From the NCBI GenBank assembly GCA_963812795.1, contig CAWEWG010000009.1, positions 101,021 to 165,020 of the forward strand: DNA of 64,000 nucleotides. The letters are read 5' to 3'. Below are positions 55,814 through 64,000 of the stretch, piece after piece; position 1 is the first letter of the stretch, and every line of letters starts with the position of its first letter. Under the pieces are notes generated by a model that was given only the letters and a program-made list of their open reading frames with translations, searched no databases and was not told the DNA's origin. The position numbers and the translations under genes are program-made. The DNA is from Hyphomicrobium_A sp963812795 (lineage in GTDB: Bacteria; Pseudomonadota; Alphaproteobacteria; Rhizobiales; Hyphomicrobiaceae).

Positions 55814-56878
55814 TCAACGCTTTGAGCCCGCTGCCCCCGGCAGTCTTTCCTGGCTTGCCTCCGGCTCGAAACCGGCGCCTATGATTCGTGCCATTGCCGC
55901 GGCGGCGTCGCTGTCGTCGTAGGGACCGAGACGCAGGCGATATGCCGGATCATTGCGGCTGCCTGAAGCCTCGATGATTGTGGCGTCGCCTCCGCCCAGC
56001 ATGTAGCGCAGGCGCTCCACCTCGGCCTGCGTCGAGAACGGCCCGACGCGCACGTAGGTATCGACGGCAGGCTTGGTGAGCATGGATTCGGCGCGCTTGG
56101 TGTTATCGAGCTCGCCGCGGCGATATCGATCGACGGACCAAGTCGGCGCCGGTGGGGGTGGCTCCCCGTAGTCCACCGTGCGCACGCGCTTGGTGCTTAC
56201 CGACCCGGTGGTGATCGACGCGGTTTCGCTTTGCGCCGCGCGCCTCCCGGCATACCAGGATTGGGCCGCCAAATGGCGCCGCTCGGCGCTGTCGTCGCCA
56301 CTGAGCGGCGCACGCCCTGCATAGCGCACGCGCACGCGCGCCAGCCCGCGCTGGCTGAAACCGAGCGTATGCGCCGTCTGATACGACAGGTCGATGAGCC
56401 GGTCCTTGGCGTATGGCCCGCGATCGTTGATGCGCACCAGGACCGTGCGGCCGTTCTGCAGATTGGTCACCCAGGCATAGGACGGCATCGGCAGCGTCGG
56501 GTGCCCCGCCGTCATCGCATGCATGTCGTAGATCTCGCCGTTCGATGTGCGCCGGCCGTGGAAGGCGGTGCCGTACCAGGATGCCGTGCCGGTGCGATCG
56601 TAGTTGGGATTTTCGCGCGGGTGATACCAGCGGCCGGCAACGCGGTAGGGCCGGCCAACCTTGTAGGTGCCGCCGCCCTTGGCGATCGACTGCCCTGCGG
56701 CGACCCGCGGGCTGGGGCTGACGCCCAGGTTGCTGTCGAAGGAGCCGCCGCCGGCGCATGCGCTGAGCATTCCGGCGACAGCGGCGGCAGGCAGCGCGAC
56801 CGATAGCGCCGAGCGCGCGCGTTGCGCGCCCCGCACGAAGTCGGCAATTTGTGCCAGAGCCGGTCCCCGGGTCGTCAT
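55814..56878 (-). CDS. rlpA: septal ring lytic transglycosylase / RlpA family lipoprotein
   Basis: A 354-residue lipoprotein: LSAC lipobox with Cys41. The double-psi beta-barrel domain (about 95-185) carries GTASWYGTAFHGRRTSNGE and VRINDRGPYAKDRLIDLSYQ, and a SPOR domain (about 280-350, YVRVGPFSTQAEVERLR) binds denuded glycans. RlpA of some bacteria cleaves naked glycan strands at the septum. The ATG at 56878 gives the lipoprotein signal; the frame upstream of it is not protein-like. It is directly upstream of dacA in the same orientation. Confidence 0.93.
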   Translation of the reverse strand: MTTRGPALAQIADFVRGAQRARSALSVALPAAAVAGMLSACAGGGSFDSNLGVSPSPRVAAGQSIAKGGGTYKVGRPYRVAGRWYHPRENPNYDRTGTASWYGTAFHGRRTSNGEIYDMHAMTAGHPTLPMPSYAWVTNLQNGRTVLVRINDRGPYAKDRLIDLSYQTAHTLGFSQRGLARVRVRYAGRAPLSGDDSAERRHLAAQSWYAGRRAAQSETASITTGSVSTKRVRTVDYGEPPPPAPTWSVDRYRRGELDNTKRAESMLTKPAVDTYVRVGPFSTQAEVERLRYMLGGGDATIIEASGSRNDPAYRLRLGPYDDSDAAAAMARIIGAGFEPEASQERLPGAAGSKR

Positions 56879-57155
56879 CGTACGCGCACGCCCACTCAAT
56901 GGCCCCGACGCGAGCCCGTGCCTATCCCCCGACCCCATCGAGCGACGGCGCCGCGACGGCGCCTGCACTTCGTCAGGTTGGCAAAACAGGCTTGAGATTG
57001 GGTAAAGGGACGGGCCAGCTTGATGCGCGCGGCGAGGGCTGTTAAGCGGCCGCCGTTCAGTCATTCAGGTGGCTGACTGTACCTTCGTCCAGTGCGGCTT
57101 TGATTTAATTCCGCCTTAGGAAATTGCGCCTTTCCTCACGACTGGGCAGGCGCTG

Positions 57156-58844
57156 GTGATCAAAATGTACCGCGTCGTTTCTTGCTTAGTGACCGAACAT
57201 GACACATGGCTCGTTCTCCTCGCGGTGGTCGTGTGCGTGGCCGCTGCGCTGACGTCGTTTCTCGTGTACTCCATCGCTGACATGTGCAGCGGTCGCCGCA
57301 AACTCCTCTGGGCGGCACTGACCGGCGTCTGCGCCGGCTCGGGCATCTGGGCGACGCATTTCGTCGCCATGCTTGCCTATAAAGGCGCACTGCCGACGCA
57401 CTACGAGCCTGTCGCCACTATCGGCTCTCTGCTGATTGCTATCATCCTGGCCGCCGTGGGATTTTCCGTGTCGACCGGCGGTAATCGCCGGTGGATTGCC
57501 CTAGGTGGCATCCTCATTGGCTCCGCCATCGGGACGATGCACTTCGTTGGCATGACGGCTCTGGTCATTCCCGGCACCATCGAGTGGGACAGCACCCTCG
57601 TCGTTGCGTCATGGGTACTCGGCTGCGCCATTGCCGCAGCCGCGATGTTGGCATTCCACTCGCGAGCGGGAACGGAGGCGATCGTGCGCGCCGGCGCCCT
57701 TCTCGCGGCCGCGATCTGCGTTCTGCATTTCACCGCCATGGGCGCTGTCACGATCCAGCCCGATCCAACGGTGGCCTTTGAAGGCAATGGCATGAACCGG
57801 ACGCACCTCGCCTTGGCCATCGCCGCGGTGACGTTCATCGTGCTGTTTTCCGTCTTCGCCGCCGCCGTTGTGCAGCGCGCGAACTTCCACTACGCAGCCG
57901 CCCTGCACGAGCAGAACACATTGTTCCAGGCTGCGTTGCGCTATCTACCGGTCGGATTCTCGATGTTCGACGGCGAACACCGCCTCATCATGTGCAATCC
58001 GGCGTACCGGCAGCTCTATTGTCTGGCGGAGGAGGTAACGCGCGGCGGAACCCACTACTCCGACATCGTCTCCAGCCTGCCACAGCGAAATGGCCATGAC
58101 GGTACTCACTTCTCGGTCGCCCAGCATCTGCTGAAGCTCGGGTGCGGCTCGACGTTCTCGGAGACTGTGTTTCTCGAAGACGGACGCACGATCCTCAAGA
58201 AGGTGGGTCCCATCGCCGGGGGCGGCTGGGTCGACGTGCAGGAGGACATCACAGAGCGGCTCGAGCAGGACGCCAAGATCACCTACATGGCGAAGCATGA
58301 CATGCTAACGGGGCTTCCCAATCGCACCCAGCTTGTCGAGCACATCGATCACGCCTTGAAGTGGGGACGCCGCGGCGACAAGGTCTGCGTGCTGTTCATC
58401 GATCTCGATCGCTTCAAGAACGTAAACGACACGTTGGGTCACTTGATGGGCGATGAGCTTCTCAAGGCGGTAGCAGACCGCCTGCGCGACAATGTCCGCA
58501 AGCCGGACCTCGTCGCGCGCCTCGGCGGAGACGAATTCGTGGTTCTGCAGGTCACGCCTCAACCCTCGCAAGCGGCCGCCGAGCTGGCCTCCCGCCTCAT
58601 CGCTTCGCTGAGCGAGCCCTTCGTTTTGAATGGCCATATCCTGGAGATCGGCGCGAGCGTGGGGATAGCCGTGTCGCGCGATGGTTCGGAAGATAGTGGA
58701 GCGCTACTGGCGCGGGCCGATACGGCGCTGTACCAGCAGAAGGCTGCCGGAGGGACGGGCTACTGCTTCTTCAATGAAGGGAGGGCGCAGACCCGCGAGA
58801 TCGTGGTGTACAAGCCACCCCAACCGCTCCCCTTGGCGAGCTAG
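57156..58844 (+). CDS. MHYT-PAS-GGDEF diguanylate cyclase
   Basis: A 562-residue membrane protein paralogous to the one at 2597-4978. The MHYT sensor (about 1-240) has ATHFVAM, MHFVGM and LHFTAM repeats. A PAS-like region (about 255-370) and a GGDEF domain follow, with RLGGDEFVV at about 455, and there is no EAL domain. The RxxD inhibitory site is present (RKPDLVARLGGDEF), so c-di-GMP feedback is expected. The GTG start at 57156 matches the GTG start of the paralogue (V-x-x-x-YRV); an ATG at 57165 is possible. Confidence 0.93.
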   Translation: MIKMYRVVSCLVTEHDTWLVLLAVVVCVAAALTSFLVYSIADMCSGRRKLLWAALTGVCAGSGIWATHFVAMLAYKGALPTHYEPVATIGSLLIAIILAAVGFSVSTGGNRRWIALGGILIGSAIGTMHFVGMTALVIPGTIEWDSTLVVASWVLGCAIAAAAMLAFHSRAGTEAIVRAGALLAAAICVLHFTAMGAVTIQPDPTVAFEGNGMNRTHLALAIAAVTFIVLFSVFAAAVVQRANFHYAAALHEQNTLFQAALRYLPVGFSMFDGEHRLIMCNPAYRQLYCLAEEVTRGGTHYSDIVSSLPQRNGHDGTHFSVAQHLLKLGCGSTFSETVFLEDGRTILKKVGPIAGGGWVDVQEDITERLEQDAKITYMAKHDMLTGLPNRTQLVEHIDHALKWGRRGDKVCVLFIDLDRFKNVNDTLGHLMGDELLKAVADRLRDNVRKPDLVARLGGDEFVVLQVTPQPSQAAAELASRLIASLSEPFVLNGHILEIGASVGIAVSRDGSEDSGALLARADTALYQQKAAGGTGYCFFNEGRAQTREIVVYKPPQPLPLAS

Positions 58845-59002
58845 TCGCCACTCAACGGTCCGCCAGATAGCACCGTCGCCATCAGAGCGCCGCCGGCCGG
58901 TCGTGGCGCGGGTTGGCGCTGCTCCTTGCAAAAAAGCGACGCGGGCAACTTGAGGCGCGGCGCCGACGCCTATAGTTTCCGCTGCTCCGCCGCGGCGGGA
59001 CA

Positions 59003-59092
59003 GGAAGGGTGGCCGAGTGGTTTAAGGCAGCGGTCTTGAAAACCGCCGTGCTCGCAAGGGTACCGTGGGTTCGAATCCCACCCCTTCCGCCA
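59003..59092 (+). tRNA. tRNA-Ser(UGA)
   Basis: A 90-nt tRNA with acceptor stem GGAAGGG/CCCTTCC, D-loop, anticodon TGA in CTTGAAA, a long class II variable arm (GTGCTCGCAAGGGTAC), TTCGAATCC T-loop and an encoded CCA. The anticodon and the long arm identify tRNA-Ser. The integrase gene starts 145 bp further, so its 3' end is the probable attachment site. Confidence 0.96.
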
Positions 59093-59237
59093 GCTTCCCG
59101 TTCACGACTGTTCGGGCCTGTTCGCTAACTCCTTCGAGCCATTCATTTTTAGTTGTTGAACGTCCGCGCTCGTCCTTGCGCGTTCGCCCAAATCAGCTCA
59201 GTTCGGTTGGGGTGAATGTTGGGGCGAAGGGGGCGGC

Positions 59238-60445
59238 ATGCCACGACAGATCAACAGGCTCAGCGCTCGCACGGTGCAGACGATTGCTAGGAAGGGGCGC
59301 CATGCCGACGGTGCGGGCCTCTACCTTGTCGTTGACAGAAACGGCGCTAAGCGCTGGGCCTTCATCTACCGAGACCGGCGCACCAAAAGGCTACGCGAGA
59401 TGGGGCTAGGCGGCGTCGCCGCGGTGTCGCTGGCAGTGCCCGCGATAAGGCAGCCCAGGCCCGCGCCATGCTGGCTGCCGGCAAGGATCCGATCGCCGAG
59501 AGCAAAGCAGACAGCGATGATGGCGACCTTCCCACGTTCGGTTCGCTCGCAAATCAGTTTCTCGCCGCCATGGAGCCTGCTTGGCGCAACGACAAGCATA
59601 GGGCGCAGTGGAGATCGACGCTCAGCAAGCAGTGCAAGCCATTGCGTGAGCTCCGGGTCGACCTGATTACCACCGGCGACGTGCTCGGCGTGCTGACGCC
59701 TATTTGGCAGTCGACCCCAGAAACGGCGAGTCGAGTTCGCGGGCGGATCGAGGCCATCTTGGATGCTGCGAAGGCCAAGGGGCTCCGGCAGGGTGACAAT
59801 CCTGCGCGCTGGCGCGGACACCTAGACAAGCTGCTTCCCCGACGTCTTGCCCAATCGCGTGGCCACCACGCTGCTATGGCATTTGTTGACCTCCCGGCGT
59901 TCATCGGTCGCCTGCGCGATCGCCCCACCGTTGCTGGGCTAGCGCTCGAGTTCCTCATCTTAACGGCGGCCCGGACTGGCGAGGTTATCGGTGCCGACTG
60001 GAAGGAGATTGATCTCGTCGACAAGCTCTGGGCCGTCCCGGCGTCAGAATGAAAGCTGGCAAACCACACGCTGTGCCGCTTGTCTTCTCGGGCAATCGAG
60101 ATCCTCCGCGAAGCCGAGAATTCGGCCGCCGAGGCTTCGTGTTTCCAGGCCAGCGGTCGGGTAATCCGCTCTCCAACATGGCGTTCACGCCGTACTGCGC
60201 AGGATGCAGATCGAAGACGTGACTGTTCACGGGTTTAGATCGAGTTCCGAGACTGGTGCGGCGAGTGTACTTCGTATCCGAGAGAAGTCGCTGAAGCCGC
60301 GCTAGCGCACGCGATCCCGGACAAGGTGGAAGCAGCGTATCGCAGGCGCACCGCCATAGAGAAGCGCAGACCGATGATGGAAGCCTGGGCACAATATTGC
60401 ATCCAGCAACAAAGCAATGTGGTCGCATTCCGGAAGGGGCTCTGA
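59238..60445 (+). pseudogene. P4-type tyrosine integrase, multiply frameshifted
   Basis: The N-terminus (INRLSARTVQTIARKGRHAD, then GAGLYLVVDRNGAKRW) is the arm-binding DUF4102 domain of P4-like integrases. Homology then moves between frames: AARDKAAQARAMLAAGKDPI after a shift near 59437, an intact middle to a stop at 60052, KAGKPHAVPL after it, SRAIEILREAE, FVFPGQRSGNPLSNMAF, VTVHGFRSS and finally FRDWCGECTSYPREVAEAAL leading to AAYRRRTAIEKRR, with the expected catalytic Tyr. At least five shifts are needed. Position behind tRNA-Ser marks it as the integrase of the element to the right. As read, it is inactive. Confidence 0.88.
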
Positions 60446-60449
60446 TCCT

Positions 60450-60836
60450 ATGACGATTGATCCCCGCCTACTCGCCGGCCAGTGCGCGGATCCCACGGTG
60501 CGTAAAGCCATCAAGGTGGCCCAGAAGGGCCGCTTCAGGTTGCAGCCTGGTCTAAGTGAAAAGCAGGCATGCGATATCGTTCAGTTTGCAATCCAAGTTG
60601 GACGACGAGAAGACGAGCTTCGGTCTGCTGTTGATTGGTCTAACGGTCCACTAAATGAGCAGCTGCCTTCAAGTCAGTGTTCCAAGCAACTGCGAGAGGC
60701 CGCGTATTCCACAAGCATGGAGGTGGAACGCTGGATCAGGGCTTACCTAAATCGCGGCGCGAATTTTGCCGCGCGTATGGATCCCGAATTCTGGGTTGTG
60801 CCACTTATGAGATTCATCTCAGCTGCGATGAACTAG
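60450..60836 (+). CDS. hypothetical element gene
   Basis: A 128-residue protein starting TIDPRLLAGQCADPTVRKAI, with a GGAAGGGG site upstream and its ATG 5 bp after the integrase stop. It is soluble and helical. The +2 frame near its end (CATYEIHLSCDELEARSIAA) also looks like protein, so it may be the front part of a gene that continues into the next remnant through a frameshift. No family is recognised. Confidence 0.45.
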   Translation: MTIDPRLLAGQCADPTVRKAIKVAQKGRFRLQPGLSEKQACDIVQFAIQVGRREDELRSAVDWSNGPLNEQLPSSQCSKQLREAAYSTSMEVERWIRAYLNRGANFAARMDPEFWVVPLMRFISAAMN

Positions 60837-60837
60837 A

Positions 60838-61181
60838 AGCTCGGAGTATCGCAGCAGGCCTCAGCAGCAGGTCTCGCAGCGGAGAAGAAGAAATAGCCAA
60901 CGCGAACCCGCGGCATATCAATAGCAGCTCGGCAACTCGAGCTAAGGCGAACATGCAGCTCGTCTATGCCTGGATCGACTTGTTCGGCGACAAGCCAGGT
61001 GTGTCGAAGGATGGCGACAAATCGCCCTTCAATGTCTTCCACAAAAAGCTCATCCGGGAACTATCCACCGGGCCGCCTCCACAAGGCCATCAGCAGTCTG
61101 AGCGGCGACGAAGTCCAGGCGATTCGATCCGCCGGCTATCCACACTGGATCGTAGGGCGTCGCCCTTCTACGATTTTTTGA
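60838..61181 (+). pseudogene. frameshifted hypothetical element gene
   Basis: Protein-like sequence (LVYAWIDLFGDKPGVSKDGD, then SPFNVFHKKLIRELSTG) continues after a shift near 61070 into RLHKAISSLSGDEVQAIRSA and WIVGRRP before a stop at 61181. There is no good start codon; it probably belongs with the gene at 60450. The function is not recognised. Confidence 0.4.
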
Positions 61182-61258
61182 TTGCGAGCCCAGTTCATCG
61201 TCGTGCGCCGATTTAACTATCAGATCGCAACTCTTCCCGCGATCAATAGGGGCCTGCG

Positions 61259-61540
61259 ATGAAAGCTGAAACGGCGCGATCCGAGAGGCTGGCGTACACG
61301 ATCGATGAGTTTTCTCAATCTATGGGCATCGGTCGCACAAGCACCTACGAACTCATCAACGAGGGGAAGCTCGCAGCCGTTAAGGTGGCTGGCCGCACCC
61401 TCATTCCACGCGAGGCGGCGCTGAAGCTGCTCGCTGAAGCTGATGAGTCTTTCGAGCCTAAAAAAACGCTCCAGGACCGAACTGATCCAGGAGCGCGTAT
61501 CCTTGCGTTCACCGCGCCTGTCGGGGCGCACTCGGGGTAA
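61259..61540 (+). CDS. AlpA/excisionase-like helix-turn-helix protein
   Basis: A 93-residue protein with a MerR-like winged helix typical of helix_turn_helix_17/AlpA/Xis proteins: AYTIDEFSQSMGIGRTSTYE, then LINEGKLAAVKVAGRTLIPR. Such small regulators control integrase or excision genes in P4-like elements. The last 20 residues are less conserved. It is placed between the integrase and the DUF3631 gene, as expected for a satellite or prophage regulator. Confidence 0.75.
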   Translation: MKAETARSERLAYTIDEFSQSMGIGRTSTYELINEGKLAAVKVAGRTLIPREAALKLLAEADESFEPKKTLQDRTDPGARILAFTAPVGAHSG

Positions 61541-61623
61541 CACAAGGGGCTATCAATGCGGCTTCGGAGATACGTCTGTTCGCCGAAAATCGCAAGCGCC
61601 CTCAAGCAAAAACGGGGCTGCTC

Positions 61624-63021
61624 ATGGCGACAGATATTCAGTTGAACGGTGAAGCGTCGCATTGCTCTCGGCGCGCCATTGGCCTTCCAGAACTGACCGA
61701 TGAGGAAATTGCCGACGCGATCGAGAGCACGAGCGCCAGACAACGCTCGCCGCGTTGGGTGCAATGTCCCCCGTCGAGTATGGCCGTAAACGTGTCGCTT
61801 TGAGCGACGAGCTCGAGACGCCGGTCACTTGGCTCGACAAAGAATACAACGACCGCCGCCGGCGCTCGGCTCGGCCGGGTGGCGACGAGCCTACGCCGAA
61901 GTTTCTCGAGGCCCCGGAACCGTGGGAAGACCCCGTGGATGGCGCCAAACTCGTCACCGACCTGGCGGCGATGGTGCGGCGGCACGTTGTGCTGCCCGCA
62001 AACGCGGCCCTCGCCGTAGCCCTGTGGATCGTCCACGCGCACGGACTAGCCTGCTTTGGGGTGACGCCGATCCTCGCGAATCAGAGTCCGGAGAAGCGCT
62101 GCGGCAAGACTACGTTGCTGGGGTTGTTGCAGCACCTAATGCCGAAGGCGCTCACCGCCGCCAACATGACGATGGCCGCCGTCTATCGGGTAATCGAAGA
62201 GCGGGGCGTGTCGCTTGTCCTTGATGAGGCGGACACATTCTTGACGGCGGAAAAAGCCGAACTTATCGGAATACTCAATTCAGGCCACACGCGAACCTCA
62301 GCATTCGTGCTGCGCACAGTCGGTGACAACCACGAGACCAAGCAGTTTTCGACGTGGTGCGCCAAGGTTGCCGCGCTCATCGGCCCATTGCCGCCTACGC
62401 TTCAGGACCGCTCTATCGCCGTGAAGCTCGAGCGGAAAAGGGTCGACCAGCCCGTGAACGTCGCCGCGCCGACAGAAACGGGGATCTGATAGAGCTCTGC
62501 AGAAAGGCTGCGCGCTGGGTGGCGGACCATGCAATTGAGCTGACGGCGTGCGACCCGATAGCTCCTTCCGCGCTTGATGATCGCGCCGCCGATAATTGGC
62601 GCCCCCTGTTGGCCGTTGCGGAGGTTATCGGCGGGAACTGGCCTCAGCACGCGCGCGCCGCCGCCTGTGCGCTGTCCGGTGGCCGCGACGAAGACGATGA
62701 GAGCCCTGGCGTGCTGCTCTTGCGCGATATCCGAGAGGTGATGGACGAACGGTTCTCCTACCTCGCACCTTCGGTCTTGGTCGAAAAACTCCACGCCCTC
62801 GAAGAAGCCCCCTGGAAGGAATGGCGTAGGGAAAGCCGATCACGGCGAAAGGCGTTGCCAATCTACTGCGGCCCTACGGGATCCGTTCGGAGCAGTCGCG
62901 CGATGCAGGGATCATTAGCCGGCGCTACCACCGCGACGCGTTCTTGAACGCCTGGGGTCGATATCTCTCTGAGCGGCCGAAAACACTAGGTACAACCGGT
63001 ACAGCGGTACATGCCCCGTAA
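61624..63021 (+). pseudogene. DUF3631 (helicase/primase-associated) protein, frameshifted
   Basis: Four consecutive pieces in shifted frames make one DUF3631-type protein: an N-terminal piece from 61624; TLAALGAMSPVEYGRKRVAL onward after a shift near 61740; the ATPase region with SPEKRCGKTTLLGLL (P-loop-like), LVLDEADTFL and GILNSGHTRTSAFVLRTVGD; then after a shift near 62460, ELCRKAARWVADH and DDRAADNWRPLLAVAEV; and after a shift near 62825, GKPITAKGVANLLRPYGI to HRDAFLNAWGRYL. These proteins lie in phage and satellite replication modules. As read, the gene is broken. Confidence 0.85.
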
Positions 63022-63175
63022 ACATTAGGGATTCCCGAACCAGATATCGTCGGGCGTACCGGTTGGTGCGGTACACCCCAACGGGCGCGTACCGAAAAGA
63101 AATCGGCGTACCGTTTGGCTCACCGTCCAACTTGGCCGGCAAACACAGGCGTTGTACCGCTGTACCGGTTGTACC
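62989..63175. repeat. GTAC-rich region bounded by a perfect 23-bp inverted repeat
   Basis: The arms at 62989-63011 and 63153-63175 are exact reverse complements (the left one begins GGTACAACCGGTACAG). Each arm holds three GTAC tetramers spaced 9 and 8 bp on the left and 8 and 9 bp on the right. Four more GTAC sites lie between (63056, 63071, 63089, 63108), giving ten in 187 bp. The left arm overlaps the last codons of the DUF3631 gene. Iteron-like density beside a replication gene suggests an origin or control site, which is an inference. Confidence 0.8.
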
Positions 63176-63180
63176 GCTAT

Positions 63181-63528
63181 CCCGGACCCATATGATTAGC
63201 GTCCCCTCATTAGGGCGGCCCGACCTGCTCTTTAATCGGTCGGTGCCTAATCGCCAAGCCGCAAATCAAGGAAGATTTGCGCGGGGTCGCGCCCCGCTGT
63301 TGCTCGCCTTCCCGGCGAATGCCCGTCGCCTAATTGGCGACGGGCCACGGGGCGAGGCGTCTGAGCCGGGAGATTTAGATGCAGAGCAAACATGCGAGAC
63401 CGAAAGTCAACCGGGGTCCTCTCCGGAATTAGTCGCACCTCGACTATGACGAAGCCTTCGTGCGGGCGCGGACCAGCAGCGCGTTGGCGCGCTAGCCTTT
63501 CGGCGCCTCGAGGGCGGCGAGGCCTAAC
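63181..63528 (+). other. element region without a clear gene
   Basis: About 350 bp. It contains two short hairpins (GCGGGGTCGCGCCCCGC near 63280 and GTCGCCTAATTGGCGAC near 63327) and only very short frames. A protein-like scrap LDYDEAFVRARTSSALAR lies near 63430-63490. Confidence 0.4.
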
Positions 63529-63663
63529 ATGGATCTGAAGCGGACAGATCCCAGCAATAGAGCTGGCCTCTGCGACGTCTGCCGCAAGCGTGTGCGCTTC
63601 GTAACCCTGAGCCGTTGCCGAGCCTGCCTGCGAGATCAGACTGAGCGAGAGCTCGAACGCTAG
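63529..63663 (+). CDS. small zinc-ribbon-like protein
   Basis: A 44-residue frame with two CxxC pairs, CDVC and CRAC, 15 residues apart and surrounded by basic residues, a minimal zinc-knuckle layout. It lies in the phage-like part of the element, where such tiny DNA-binding proteins are common. There is no strong ribosome-binding site. Confidence 0.4.
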   Translation: MDLKRTDPSNRAGLCDVCRKRVRFVTLSRCRACLRDQTERELER

Positions 63664-63689
63664 AGGAACCATGATGCAGGAAGACGAGG

Positions 63690-63845
63690 ATGAACCGGAA
63701 GTCTCGCTGCGGGCTCAACGGCGCCGGTGGAGGAAACAACAGGGAGAAGACCCTCAAAGAATGGTTCGCCACCGCCACTAAGGAACAGCACGAGGCGGTG
63801 ATCGAACTGTTCGTTGAAGAGGAATTGGGAAGGAAGAGGAATTGA
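63690..63845 (+). CDS. small hypothetical element protein
   Basis: A 51-residue frame with GGAAGACGAGG before the ATG. The second half (EKTLKEWFATATKEQHEAVI, then ELFVEEELG) is a clear amphipathic helix pair; the first half is Gly/Asn-rich. It is unrecognised but protein-like. Confidence 0.4.
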   Translation: MNRKSRCGLNGAGGGNNREKTLKEWFATATKEQHEAVIELFVEEELGRKRN

Positions 63846-63883
63846 AGATCGGGGGATGGGAGTGGACGGATACACCTGACCAA

Positions 63884-64000
63884 ATGAGACGGCAAGAAGG
63901 GCCGCCCTACCGCATTACAGCCCAGAGCTGGGGGAACTGATCTGCGAGCGGCTGGCTGAAGGCATGACCCTCAAAGCCGTCTGCAAGATGGACGACGTTC
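63884..64000 (+). pseudogene. phage terminase small subunit-like, frameshifted and cut by the edge
   Basis: From 63916 the frame reads YSPELGELICERLAEGMTLK and continues AVCKMDDV to the window edge, the typical helix-turn-helix opening of phage terminase small subunits, which recognise DNA for packaging. The only plausible ATG (63884, RRQEGPPYR) is in another frame, so a 2-base shift near 63914 is needed. The rest lies outside the window. Confidence 0.6.

Noticed and set aside
59093..64000. Second copy of the tRNA-Ser 3' end as the right attachment site
   Set aside because: No match to TTCGAATCCCACCCCTTCC was found after the tRNA; the right end must lie beyond the window.

Overview
The window is a high-GC alphaproteobacterial chromosome segment, most likely from the order Hyphomicrobiales (Rhizobiales). 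This rests on gene order and protein style. Two conserved blocks converge: lptF-lptG-lptD-surA-pdxA-rsmA on the + strand, and fabD-fabG-acpP-fabF-mltG-yicC-gmk on the - strand. They are followed by rpsF-rpsR-(DUF2232 gene)-rplI-dnaB-alr-radA-cvpA-purF, then a - strand metallo-beta-lactamase-fold gene, tatD, metG, holB, tmk, dacA and rlpA. I cannot name a genus from sequence alone.

Layout. 1-5.7 kb: end of a CorA-like channel gene, small hypothetical and exported proteins, and a large MHYT-PAS-GGDEF-EAL cyclic-di-GMP protein. 5.9-13.8 kb: a RhlE-type DEAD-box RNA helicase, a palindromic repeat, an APC permease, mazG, a membrane protein, a tandem pair of exported Cys-containing paralogues, a polytopic membrane protein and an SRPBCC protein. 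13.8-34 kb: envelope biogenesis and central metabolism (pepA; the LPS transport genes; surA, pdxA, rsmA; two tandem secreted lipase-like hydrolases coupled to gmk; yicC, mltG and the fab cluster). 34-39 kb: a loose accessory stretch of small, often exported, basic or His-rich proteins. 39-49 kb: ribosomal proteins, replication, cell wall and purine genes. 49-57 kb: a tightly overlapping - strand operon-like run. 57-59 kb: a second MHYT-GGDEF protein and a tRNA-Ser(UGA).

From 59.1 kb to the right edge the window enters an integrated element. A P4-type tyrosine integrase sits directly behind the tRNA-Ser. Behind it come small unknown genes, an AlpA-like helix-turn-helix gene, a DUF3631 (helicase/primase-associated) gene, a GTAC-rich region bounded by a perfect 23-bp inverted repeat (a candidate replication or control site), tiny ORFs and the start of a terminase small-subunit-like gene. 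Most of the larger genes in this element are broken by frameshifts.

Frameshifts are not confined to the element. lptD changes frame about seven times and dnaB once, although both are normally essential and their neighbours are intact. The most economical explanation is local sequence or assembly error, but real pseudogenes backed by functional copies elsewhere cannot be excluded from this window.
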